From Proteobacteria bacterium CG1_02_64_396 (GTDB lineage Bacteria; Pseudomonadota; MNWR01; CG1-02-64-396): a DNA stretch of 64,000 bases. Both the position numbers and the translations under genes were made by a program. The DNA lies in NCBI GenBank assembly GCA_001872725.1, contig MNWR01000065.1, positions 28,026 to 92,025 on the forward strand, in the 5' to 3' direction. Of the stretch, positions 36,596 to 44,161 are shown one piece after another. The stretch's first letter is position 1; each line of letters opens with the position of its first letter. A model generated the notes under the pieces. The model worked only from the letters and a program-made list of their open reading frames with translations, searched no databases and had not been told where the DNA came from.

Positions 36596-37466
36596 GGACG
36601 GTTCCAAAAAGGCGGTCGAGATTGCCCCCCATCATTCCCAACCAACCCCCGTCCCGACGCCCCAGGGTTTCCCAAATCACCACCCGTGCCCCCGCCTCAT
36701 TCGCCACCCGCCGAGCCAGGGCAGCGTTATGGGGGGGCTCGGCCAGGACGACCGGATCGCCATGCCGTTTCATCGCGGCAACCAGCCGGGTCAAGGTGCG
36801 GGGGGAGGGGGCGCCGCCGGGGGGGGCGAGCCAGCCGCCGTTGGCGATGCCGATATGTTCGAGCAGCGGTAGGGCGGCGCCGTGGCTGCTGACGACATAC
36901 AGGTCGGGGTGATGGGATGCTTGCAGATGCAGGGTATCTTCGAAGGCGTCGAGGTTGGCCAACCACCACTTCAGGGCGGGAGCGAAATCGGAGCCGGGAA
37001 GGATTTCGCCCAACCGTACCGTCATCCGCTGGGCTGCCAGCCGCATTTCGTCTGGGTCCATCCAGGAATGCAGATGAAGGTGCCCTTCTTCCTTGTTGTG
37101 GTGACCCTCTTCAGGCTCTGATTCGGCAAACAGGGCCAAGTGGGGTGCCTGGCGCAACCACGATTCGATCCCCGCCTCGCTGCCGTCGCCGACGAAGACG
37201 ACCAAATCGGCCCTCGCCAACAAACGGGCCTGGGAGGGGCGCAGGGCGAAGGCGTGGGGATCGCTCCCCTCGGGCATCAGAATGTCGACCTCAACCTGAC
37301 GATCAGCCAGGGTTTCGACCCACTGCGCCATCCACGGCATGGTGACGACGATGCGGGGGGCGGCGCTGGCGACCCAGGGGATAACCCAAAACAGGGCGAT
37401 CAAGGCGACGTAGCGCTTGAGCGATACAGAATTCAAGGGGAACATCCCTGGTGTGACGAGTGGCAT
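36588..37466 (-). CDS. znuA: Zinc ABC transporter periplasmic binding protein
   Basis: 292 residues. ATG 37466 was chosen over a longer frame that runs into nnrD and over ATG 37445. The signal peptide is KRYVALIALFWVIPWVASA. Cluster A-1 binding features: M-P-E-G-S-D-P-H-A-F, then a His-rich loop EEGHHNKEEGHLHLHSWMDP (about 120-140), VVSSHGAALPLLEHIG and VVLAEPP. The His-rich loop and order with znuCB mark zinc rather than manganese. No clear Zur box is visible in the 107-bp divergent gap to nnrDE. Confidence 0.88.
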   Translation of the reverse strand: MPLVTPGMFPLNSVSLKRYVALIALFWVIPWVASAAPRIVVTMPWMAQWVETLADRQVEVDILMPEGSDPHAFALRPSQARLLARADLVVFVGDGSEAGIESWLRQAPHLALFAESEPEEGHHNKEEGHLHLHSWMDPDEMRLAAQRMTVRLGEILPGSDFAPALKWWLANLDAFEDTLHLQASHHPDLYVVSSHGAALPLLEHIGIANGGWLAPPGGAPSPRTLTRLVAAMKRHGDPVVLAEPPHNAALARRVANEAGARVVIWETLGRRDGGWLGMMGGNLDRLFGTVHE

Positions 37467-37573
37467 TAAGGGGAGTCTCCTGCCCGTAGGTGGGATACCC
37501 CCGAACGTTGGAACATCCGTGGGGCGATTGGCCACGTGGTGAATGGTTGGCGGTCGCCCCCGAAAGGCCCCGA

Positions 37574-39136
37574 ATGATCCTGGTAAACAGCACCGCCATG
37601 CAAGGCGCCGACCGGCGCGCCATCGACGAAGTCGGAATTTCTGAACATGCACTGATGGAGTTGGCGGCCAATGCAGTGGTGCGCGAGGTGGTTCGATGTT
37701 GTGCCGAGCGGCCCCGGCACGCCCTGGTGCTGGTCGGCCCCGGCAACAACGGCGGCGACGGTTTGGCGGTGGCACGACGGTTATTGGGACTGGGTTGGTC
37801 GGTTCGGGTTCGCCTGCTCCCCTCACCCGAAGCACTCACAGGAGCGACCGCCGAGCAGCACGGACTGTTGCAACGGGCGACCCCAAATCTCGATTGTACC
37901 CGCATCGGCGGGGGTCCAGGCTTGTTGGCCGACCTGATTTGGGCCTCGGTGATCGTCGATGGACTGTTCGGTACCGGATTGAGCCGTCCCGTCGAGGGGC
38001 CGGTGGCGCGGGTGGTTGATGCGGTCAACGGCAGCGGTACCCCGGTCATCGCCATCGACATCCCCTCCGGGGTCGACGCAAGCAGTGGCGCCATCCTAGG
38101 GGCGGCGATCCAGGCTCACACCACGGTGACCTTTGCCGTCCCCAAAATGGGCCACTACCTCACCCCCGGTCGGTGGCATCGGGGTCGGTTGGTGGTGGCC
38201 GACATCGGAATTGTGGTGTTGGAACAAGATGCCAGCGCCCAGTTGTTGACCCAGGCGCAGATCGCCCAGTGGTTGCCTCGCCGTACGATGGATCAACACA
38301 AGGGGCAGGGGGGACATACGGTGGTGATGGGGGGCTCGATCCCCTACCTGGGCGCTGCCACCATGGCGGGGTTGGGGGCGGTCGCTTCGGGGGCGGCGCT
38401 GGTGACGTTGTCGGTTCATTCCAGCCTGGCCAAAGAGGCCCGTATGGGTTATCCCGGTTTGATGGTGGCCTCGGGCAATCCCGAGGCGCCCGGCTGGCCT
38501 CGGGGCAAGGTTGCCTCCTTGGTGATCGGTCCCGGATGGGGCGATGAAGGGCTGGCTTACTGGTTTGCGGTGGTGATGGGGGATGGCCCCTGGTGTGGTT
38601 TGCCAACCGTCTTTGACGCCGACGCCTTAAATATTTTGGCCCATGATCCCGGCCTGCGGGCCTGCGATCTGCCCCTGAACCCCTCGATCCTCACCCCCCA
38701 CACCGGGGAGGCGGCTCGATTGCTGGCCATGAGTGCGGAGCAGGTGCTTGAAAACCGAGTGGCGGCGGCTCGTGTCCTGGCCGAGAAACACCGGGCGGTG
38801 GTGGTCCTTAAAGGGCCGTCGACCTTAATCGCCGCCCCCGACGGACGCTTGGCAGTCAACCCCACCGGCCATCCTTTGCTGGCTCAGGGAGGGACGGGGG
38901 ATGTCCTCGCCGGGATCATCGGTGGCCTGCAAGCACAAGGGATGGCCTCTTTCGAGGCAGCCTGTTGCGGCACCTTCCTTCACGGATGGGCGGCTGAACG
39001 CCTTGCCGAACATCAGGGTGAAAGCGGATTGCGCCCTGAGCTACTGGCTCAAGAGGTCGGGCATTTGCGGGGGCAGGTCGAACGGTGGGGGCAGGGAAGT
39101 TTGATCCACCGGGAGCACGAGTTCATACCTGCGTAA
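37574..39136 (+). CDS. nnr: Bifunctional NAD(P)H-hydrate epimerase / ADP-dependent dehydratase
   Basis: 520 residues from ATG 37574. The N-terminal half (about 1-215) is the epimerase with VGPGNNGGDGLAVARRL and IDIPSGVDASSG. The C-terminal half is the ribokinase-like dehydratase with HKGQGGHTVVMGGS, ILTPHTGEAARLL, VVLKGPSTLIA and NPTGHPLLAQGGTGDVLAGI. It repairs NADH/NADPH hydrates. Family length and both active domains are complete. It is divergent from znuA. Confidence 0.95.
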   Translation: MILVNSTAMQGADRRAIDEVGISEHALMELAANAVVREVVRCCAERPRHALVLVGPGNNGGDGLAVARRLLGLGWSVRVRLLPSPEALTGATAEQHGLLQRATPNLDCTRIGGGPGLLADLIWASVIVDGLFGTGLSRPVEGPVARVVDAVNGSGTPVIAIDIPSGVDASSGAILGAAIQAHTTVTFAVPKMGHYLTPGRWHRGRLVVADIGIVVLEQDASAQLLTQAQIAQWLPRRTMDQHKGQGGHTVVMGGSIPYLGAATMAGLGAVASGAALVTLSVHSSLAKEARMGYPGLMVASGNPEAPGWPRGKVASLVIGPGWGDEGLAYWFAVVMGDGPWCGLPTVFDADALNILAHDPGLRACDLPLNPSILTPHTGEAARLLAMSAEQVLENRVAAARVLAEKHRAVVVLKGPSTLIAAPDGRLAVNPTGHPLLAQGGTGDVLAGIIGGLQAQGMASFEAACCGTFLHGWAAERLAEHQGESGLRPELLAQEVGHLRGQVERWGQGSLIHREHEFIPA

Positions 39137-39203
39137 ACCAACGAACAATTAATTCATTTTGAGTCGGCATCGGCCGACCTGTGCACGGGGAGGAATTGAA
39201 GTC

Positions 39204-39887
39204 ATGCGTAATCTCATCATGCAGTCGCTATCCCACATCGATCTGTTCCGCGCCTTGACCGAGGATGAGCTCCAGGAGCTTTCCCGGTCCGCTCAGCCGG
39301 TGCGGGTGGGGGATAAAACCACCCTGATTGTCGAGGGGGAGGCGGGGGATACCCTGTACTGCATCCTCTCGGGCAAGGTGAAGGTCGCCCTGAGCGACTC
39401 CGAAGGGCGGGAGATCGTGCTGACCTACCTGGGGGAGGGGGAGTTTTTCGGCGAGATGACCCTGTTCGACAACCGCCCCCGTTCGGCCAGCATCACCACC
39501 TGCGAAGAGAGTGAGTTTTTCGCGATTCAGAAGGATCAATTCCGGGAATTCCTTGGCACTCATCCCGGCATCATGCTCCACCTGATCGAATCGCTGGTGG
39601 CGCGGCTGCGGGCCACCGATTCCAAGGTCGAAAACCTCGCCTTCCTCGATGCCGCCGGTCGTATCGCCCACACTTTGGTGGAGTTGGCCGAACAAGACGG
39701 TCGCTACACCAAGGGGGGCGACATCATCGTTCCCCGCCTGACCCAGCAAGAGATCTCGGAGCTGGCCAACACCAGCCGCGAGATGGTCTCCCGCGTGTTC
39801 TCAGACTTCGGCCGTCGCGGCATCATCACCGTGGCCGACAAGCACATCGTCATCCACAAAAAGCTGGGGGCGTTGGGGCAGGGGTAA
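39204..39887 (+). CDS. Crp/Fnr-family transcription factor
   Basis: 227 residues from ATG 39204 (GAGGAAT upstream). Cyclic-nucleotide-binding domain: GDTLYCILSGKVKV, GEFFGEMTLFDNRPRSASI with the Crp-like phosphate cassette F-G-E-M-x-L. C-terminal HTH: RLTQQEISELANTSREMVSRVFSDF (recognition helix S-R-E-M-V-S-R-V). It lacks the clustered cysteines of Fnr. The F-G-E cassette suggests a true cNMP sensor, which would fit the CHASE2 cyclase 7 kb away. That link is inference. Confidence 0.92.
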   Translation: MRNLIMQSLSHIDLFRALTEDELQELSRSAQPVRVGDKTTLIVEGEAGDTLYCILSGKVKVALSDSEGREIVLTYLGEGEFFGEMTLFDNRPRSASITTCEESEFFAIQKDQFREFLGTHPGIMLHLIESLVARLRATDSKVENLAFLDAAGRIAHTLVELAEQDGRYTKGGDIIVPRLTQQEISELANTSREMVSRVFSDFGRRGIITVADKHIVIHKKLGALGQG

Positions 39888-39912
39888 AGGGGGGCGCAGC
39901 AGGGGGGCAGCG

Positions 39913-39944
39913 GTAGGTGGATCAGCGCAGCGCATCCACCTGCC
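39913..39944. repeat. REP-like palindrome, family B
   Basis: AGGTGGAT/ATCCACCT hairpin with core CAGCGCAGCGC, matching the copies at 43671-43745 except for one G. It lies between convergent Crp-type and queF genes, a usual place for REP elements. Confidence 0.85.
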
Positions 39945-39949
39945 CCACC

Positions 39950-40378
39950 TCAGCGATGGTGGGGCGGCTCCAAATGGCGCAGATCGGTCCCTGGTAGCCG
40001 CAGTTCGGTGGGGGCCCAGCCGTCCTGCTTGTGCTCGACCTGCACGATGGTCTGAATCCCGCCGCGCACGTAGAAATCCCCCACCAAGCGCAGCCAGCGC
40101 GGATCGAGCAGCTCGATGAGGTGATCGGCGATCCGATTGGTCACCGCCTCATGGAACGCCCCCTCATTGCGGTAGCTGAAGAAATAAAGCTTGAGCGATT
40201 TAAGCTCGACACAGGCCAGCCCCGGCACGTAATCGAGGGTGAAGACGGCGTAGTCGGGCTGCCCGGTTTTGGGGCACAGGCAGGTGAATTCGGGGTTTTC
40301 GATGTGGATAAGGTAATCCCGATCCATGTTGGGATTGGGGAAGGTCTCAAGAATCTCGAATTGCTCAATGTCGCTCAT
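39950..40378 (-). CDS. queF: NADPH-dependent 7-cyano-7-deazaguanine reductase
   Basis: 142 residues from ATG 40378 (AGGTGG upstream); the frame upstream of this ATG is spurious. Unimodular QueF: nucleophile in [12 protein letters not shown] (Cys35, Asp42) and the NADPH motif [20 protein letters not shown]. It reduces preQ0 to preQ1 for queuosine. No other que gene or preQ1 aptamer was seen nearby. Confidence 0.95.
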   Translation of the reverse strand: MSDIEQFEILETFPNPNMDRDYLIHIENPEFTCLCPKTGQPDYAVFTLDYVPGLACVELKSLKLYFFSYRNEGAFHEAVTNRIADHLIELLDPRWLRLVGDFYVRGGIQTIVQVEHKQDGWAPTELRLPGTDLRHLEPPHHR

Positions 40379-40527
40379 GTCGGTCCACCTGATCGGTTGC
40401 AAAGGGCTGGGGAGTCTACCGATTTTGCTTCGCCGTGCATCCGCTTGCCGCTGCGGAACCACGGAGCCCATCCGATTCCAACGGTCGTCTTCGGGTATCC
40501 ATTTGCACAGCAAACCAAGGAGTTGTT

Positions 40528-40788
40528 ATGCCCCCCGCAAAACGCCAGACCGATTTCCACCCGACGCCGACCCCGCAACTCATCCCCTCGCCGGGGGGGC
40601 CAACGACTGGCGGCTCGGTGGAACTACCCCAGAACGTCGCTGAACCCTCCGCCTCCGAGACGGCCGATATGCTGATTTGCGTCGGGCCGTCGGACGCCGA
40701 AGTTCCCGAAGCCTCCCTCGTCGACCTCAAGGGTCCCGATCAAGAGGACATCTTTATCAAGAATCCCACCGTTCTCATCGGTGGGTGA
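40528..40788 (+). CDS. Small hypothetical protein (86 aa)
   Basis: ATG 40528 has AAGGAG 6 bases upstream, and the frame has high-GC codons like its neighbours. The product is Pro/Ser-rich at first, with an acidic C-terminal half (SASETADMLICVGPSDAEV, then GPDQEDIFIKNPTVLIGG). No domain, signal peptide or homologue recognised. An upstream ATG (40435) lacks a ribosome site. Confidence 0.5.
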   Translation: MPPAKRQTDFHPTPTPQLIPSPGGPTTGGSVELPQNVAEPSASETADMLICVGPSDAEVPEASLVDLKGPDQEDIFIKNPTVLIGG

Positions 40789-40877
40789 CTCTTCCCGCGC
40801 CCCGGCGCGAGGTTGGGTGGCGCGGCGGCACGGTGTGCGAATGTCGAGCGGGTATGGGGGGAGGTGAAGGAAGGGGA

Positions 40878-41984
40878 TTACCCCTCCACCCCCCGCACCG
40901 CAAACGACAGCGCCTCCCCGGCGACATCCCCCAAACAAAACACGGTGTGCCAGTTGCAGTGCTCGATGCTCGCCTGGGGCAACAGCAGCACGTCGCCGGG
41001 ATGCAGGATCGAAGCGAAGCCCCGCTCGACCAACATGCGGATGAACTCGGGGGTGCGGTTGAGGAGCTTATCGAGCACCGCGTGATCCTCCTCCTCGAAC
41101 CAGCTTTTGAAGCCGACGGGATCGCTCCAGCGCCGCCGGAAGGTCTCCACCCCCGCCGCCCCCATCGAGGCCAACATCGCCGCCTCGTTGCCGGGCTGCC
41201 CCAAAAAATCGCCGATCTGCTCGATCAACACGGTTTTGGGCATGGTCAGCCAGAAGGTGGCGCCCGACATCTGGGCGTAGACGACCCCGGCGTGCCCCCG
41301 CTCCACATCCTGATGGAACTGCGCCCCGCCGTCGGGGGCGTTGAAGTAGACGATGCGCTCCACGTAGGCGACCCGCTCCACCCCCAGCGCCCCCGCCATT
41401 AAGGCGCCCAGCCCCTCGTGCTGCGACACCGCCGCCGACTCGGGAAAGATGGCCTCGCACAGATCGGCAGCGAGCTGCTGGCGCTGCCAATCGGCCGCCA
41501 CATCCTCGAACCCCTCCATCCCGAACGAGAAACGAAAACGCAGCGATTGCTCGTGCTCCAGCAGGGAGAGCCACGACAGCTTGCACCACAGGTTTTCCCC
41601 AATGATTTGATCCCCCTCCATGGCGTCGAACTCGACCTTGACGATCTCCTGGCAGTCGGCGGCGTCGCGGTAGGCGGCCAGGGTTTCGAAGCGGGGGAGG
41701 AGGCGGGCCTGGATTTCGCCGCGGTCGAAGAGGGTTTCGGGCTCGTCGCTCGCCAGCACCGCCCGCATCAGTTCAAAAGCGGCCTGAATGTCGGCGGCGT
41801 GAGCGGCGACCCCATCTTTGAGCAACCCCGGCAACACCACCGCCTCGGCCGCACGCCAGCGCCGGGCGACCTCTCTGGGGGAGGGGGTATCGGGGGCGCC
41901 GGATTCGGACACGTAGCCGAGCAGGGTTGCGCGGCGGGTTAGGGGCAGGGCGTTGGGGCGGGGGTCGGAATGCAGAGCGATCAT
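40878..41984 (-). CDS. Putative Fe(II)-dependent oxygenase-like hypothetical protein
   Basis: 368 residues from ATG 41984 (GGAG upstream). I do not recognise the family with certainty. A central F-H-Q-D-V-E and a distal A-S-I-E-H-C-N-W-H-T-V-F could form the H-x-D...H facial triad of phytanoyl-CoA-hydroxylase-like or cupin oxygenases. The beta-rich second half is compatible. The N-terminal half is helical. It stands alone between two small genes and a REP pair. Metal ligation is inference. Confidence 0.5.
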   Translation of the reverse strand: MIALHSDPRPNALPLTRRATLLGYVSESGAPDTPSPREVARRWRAAEAVVLPGLLKDGVAAHAADIQAAFELMRAVLASDEPETLFDRGEIQARLLPRFETLAAYRDAADCQEIVKVEFDAMEGDQIIGENLWCKLSWLSLLEHEQSLRFRFSFGMEGFEDVAADWQRQQLAADLCEAIFPESAAVSQHEGLGALMAGALGVERVAYVERIVYFNAPDGGAQFHQDVERGHAGVVYAQMSGATFWLTMPKTVLIEQIGDFLGQPGNEAAMLASMGAAGVETFRRRWSDPVGFKSWFEEEDHAVLDKLLNRTPEFIRMLVERGFASILHPGDVLLLPQASIEHCNWHTVFCLGDVAGEALSFAVRGVEG

Positions 41985-42044
41985 GGGGGCTCCAGGGTGG
42001 GGGCGAGGGGGAATCCCATTGTAGCGGCCCTTCATGAGAGATTT

Positions 42045-42133
42045 GTAGGAGCGCCGCCCCCGGCGCGATGATTCAGCCTGCCCCAGGCCAATCCGCAGAG
42101 GGTAGATCATCGCGCTGAGGGCGGCGCCCCTAC
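42045..42133. repeat. REP-like inverted pair, family A
   Basis: Left unit GTAGGAGCGCCGCC..GGCGCGATGAT (42045-42073) faces an inverted unit ATCATCGCGC..GGCGGCGCCCCTAC (42106-42133), separated by 32 bp. Together they form a BIME-like structure between the oxygenase-like gene and rsmE. Related units occur at 43597 and 54743. Confidence 0.85.
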
Positions 42134-42137
42134 GAAT

Positions 42138-42872
42138 TCATTCGGATTCCACCCACCTTGCCGCCGTCGCCACCGCCAACGCACAGGCGGTTTCAACCCG
42201 CAGCACCCGTGGCCCCAACCCCAGCGGCAAAATCCCCCGCGCCTCAAACCAAGCCAGATCCTCGTCCGACCACCCCCCTTCAGGCCCCACCAAAATCCCC
42301 ACCGCCGTGGGCAGTGCATCCCAGGGGCGGAGGGAGTAGGCCAGGCGGTCTTCCCGCGCCGCCAGCCACACCGTCCTCTCGGGGCTGCTGGCCACCACCT
42401 CCTCCAGCCTTTGCAGCGCCCCCACCAGCGGCAGGTCGCCCCGGCGGCACTGCTTGGCCGCCTTGAGCGCCTTGCCCTGCCAGCTCGCGTCGCGCCGTTG
42501 GGGTTGTTCTTCCAGGGATTGTAAGCTTTTGGCGGTGATGGTGGGGATCACGGCGGTGGCGCCGCACTCCACCGCCTTTTCGACAATCCACTCCATCCGG
42601 TTTTTATCGGCCAGTGGGGCGGCCAAAACAACCGGGATGGGGGGCTCGGGGTTGGTGATCGGCTCGATGGGAAGCAGTTCGGGCAGGTCGGCGCCGTCGA
42701 GTCGCCGCATCCGCCACCAGGCGCCATTCGGAGCGACGGCGGTAAAGGCTTGGCCGGGGCGAATATCCCAGGCGCTGAGCGCCCCCTGGGCCGAGGCGGG
42801 CAAGCGCTGTCGCTCCCCGCCAACGACCGGGGCACCCAGCTCAACGCGATTGCGGGCCGTGGTCCAGGGCAT
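42138..42872 (-). CDS. rsmE: 16S rRNA m3U1498 methyltransferase
   Basis: 244 residues from ATG 42872, overlapping trmJ by 32 bp. The SPOUT knot signatures are strong: VEKAVECGATAVIPTIT, ILVGPEGGWSDEDLAWFEA and LGPRVLRVETACALAVATA. The N-terminal PUA-like part is short and divergent (the usual M-R-R-F-F opening is missing), so the true start may differ. It methylates 16S U1498 with SAM. Confidence 0.92.
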   Translation of the reverse strand: MPWTTARNRVELGAPVVGGERQRLPASAQGALSAWDIRPGQAFTAVAPNGAWWRMRRLDGADLPELLPIEPITNPEPPIPVVLAAPLADKNRMEWIVEKAVECGATAVIPTITAKSLQSLEEQPQRRDASWQGKALKAAKQCRRGDLPLVGALQRLEEVVASSPERTVWLAAREDRLAYSLRPWDALPTAVGILVGPEGGWSDEDLAWFEARGILPLGLGPRVLRVETACALAVATAARWVESE

Positions 42873-43581
42873 ATTCGATGGCCTTGACGACCCCTTCGAG
42901 GATCTTCGCCTCGCGGGTGGTGAGTTCGGCGCGTTGAAAGATCTCGCGCAGGCTCAAACGCACCGAATCGCTCCCCTGGGGATTGAAGAAGGGAACCTGT
43001 TCGAGCATGGCGAACAGGTGCTGATTGAAGTGCTCCACCTGGGCCGCCGAGGCGAGGTTTTTGCGGGGGGCGGGGCGCTCGGGAGTGCCGGCTTGGCGCA
43101 GGGCGAACAGGGTGGTCAGCACCGCTTGGGCGACGTTGAGGCTGGTGCCGTCTTCGGCGGTCGGGATGGTCAGCAGCCCCTCGGCGGCCTCTAAATCCTC
43201 GTTGGTCAGCCCGGAGCGCTCGGTGCCGAAGAGGATCGCGGTCGGTTCGGCGCTGGTGGCCACCCGGGGGGCGATGTCTTGAATCTCGATGGGCTTGGAG
43301 ATCCAGCGCCGGGTCCGGGCGGTGGTGGCAAAAACGTGCACCCGGTCGGCCACCGCTTCGGCCACCGTGGCGTACACCGTGGCTTGGCGGACGATGTTCA
43401 CCCCGTTGGCGGCAAAATCGTCGGCGTTGGGGTGGGGGAATTCGTAAGGGTCGACCAGACGCAGATCGCTCACCCCCATGTTTTTCATGGCGCGGGCCGC
43501 CGCCCCGATGTTGCCGGGGTGACGGGGGCGGACCATGACAACGGCGATATGGTCGAGATCGATTTTTCGGGGTTGGCTCAT
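42841..43581 (-). CDS. trmJ: tRNA (cytidine/uridine-2'-O-)-methyltransferase TrmJ
   Basis: 246 residues. SPOUT/TrmH family motifs: RPRHPGNIGAAARAMKNMG, LFGTERSGLTNEDLEAAE and GTSLNVAQAVLTTLF. The C-terminal helical extension (about 170-246) is the TrmJ dimerisation part. It 2'-O-methylates tRNA position 32. It shares an operon with rsmE (32-bp overlap). Confidence 0.92.
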   Translation of the reverse strand: MSQPRKIDLDHIAVVMVRPRHPGNIGAAARAMKNMGVSDLRLVDPYEFPHPNADDFAANGVNIVRQATVYATVAEAVADRVHVFATTARTRRWISKPIEIQDIAPRVATSAEPTAILFGTERSGLTNEDLEAAEGLLTIPTAEDGTSLNVAQAVLTTLFALRQAGTPERPAPRKNLASAAQVEHFNQHLFAMLEQVPFFNPQGSDSVRLSLREIFQRAELTTREAKILEGVVKAIEYALDHGPQSR

Positions 43582-43596
43582 ATATCTCGATAACTC

Positions 43597-43620
43597 GTAG
43601 AGCGCCGCCCTCGGCGCGAT
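43597..43620. repeat. REP-like palindrome, family A (single unit)
   Basis: GTAGAGCGCCGCC..GGCGCGAT, close to the 42045 unit, upstream of trmJ. Confidence 0.75.
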
Positions 43621-43670
43621 TGTGTGTATGCCGCCTCGGCGTGCTGAAATGGCTGGAATGTGGCGAGGAA

Positions 43671-43745
43671 GGTGGATGCGCTGCGCTGATCCACCCTACC
43701 GCCAATCGGGGGGGACGTAGGGTGGATCAGCGCAGCGCATCCACC
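43671..43745. repeat. BIME: two exact inverted copies of REP family B
   Basis: The 29-bp unit at 43671-43699 is the exact reverse complement of 43717-43745, with a 17-bp spacer. Each unit is itself a palindrome (GGTGGAT/ATCCACC) around a GCGCTGCGC core. Located between convergently arranged gene ends, just past the zincin stop. Confidence 0.95.
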
Positions 43746-43756
43746 GGTTTTTCAGC

Positions 43757-44152
43757 TTATTCGGTCGGCACCACCGAGGCCTCCATAATCGCCTCCATCT
43801 CTTCGTCGGAAAACCCGAAGTAATGCCCCACCTCGTGAATCACCACCTCTTGAATCAGGGCGACCACATCCAGATCGAACTCGCTGGCCTCTTTGAGAAT
43901 CGGGCGGCGGTAGAGGTGAATGGTGTCGGGTAGGGCCCCTGCGTACCATGAACCGCGCTCCTCCATCGGGATCCCCCGGTAGAGGCCGAGCAAACCGTCG
44001 GGATCGTCGATCTCCATCTCTTCAAGGGTGTCGGCGTCGGGCCGATCCTCGACGAAGAAGGCGACGTTTTCGATGGCATCGCGGAACGGTTGGGGCAGCC
44101 CCGCCATGGCGCGGGTGACCTCTTGTTCGAAAATTTTCATGGATATGTTCAT
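43757..44152 (-). CDS. Zincin-like metallopeptidase family protein
   Basis: 131 residues (ATG 44152; ATG 44140 is also possible, and neither has a good ribosome site). The C-terminal motif V-V-I-H-E-V-G-H-Y-F-G-F-S-D-E-E is the HExxH...E of the small cytosolic 'possibl_zinc_metallopeptidase' family. P-D-T-I-H-L-Y-R-R-P is the conserved preceding strand. Role unknown. It diverges from the nucleotidyltransferase fusion gene, the two starts being 10 bp apart. Confidence 0.85.
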   Translation of the reverse strand: MNISMKIFEQEVTRAMAGLPQPFRDAIENVAFFVEDRPDADTLEEMEIDDPDGLLGLYRGIPMEERGSWYAGALPDTIHLYRRPILKEASEFDLDVVALIQEVVIHEVGHYFGFSDEEMEAIMEASVVPTE

Positions 44153-44161
44153 GGGGGGATT

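Noticed and set aside
37467..37573. Zur-box search between znuA and nnrDE
   Set aside because: No clear Zur palindrome is visible by eye, so no operator was annotated.
37467..37835. N-terminal extension of znuA
   Set aside because: It reads through the divergent nnrDE region and lacks a signal peptide; ATG 37466 fits.
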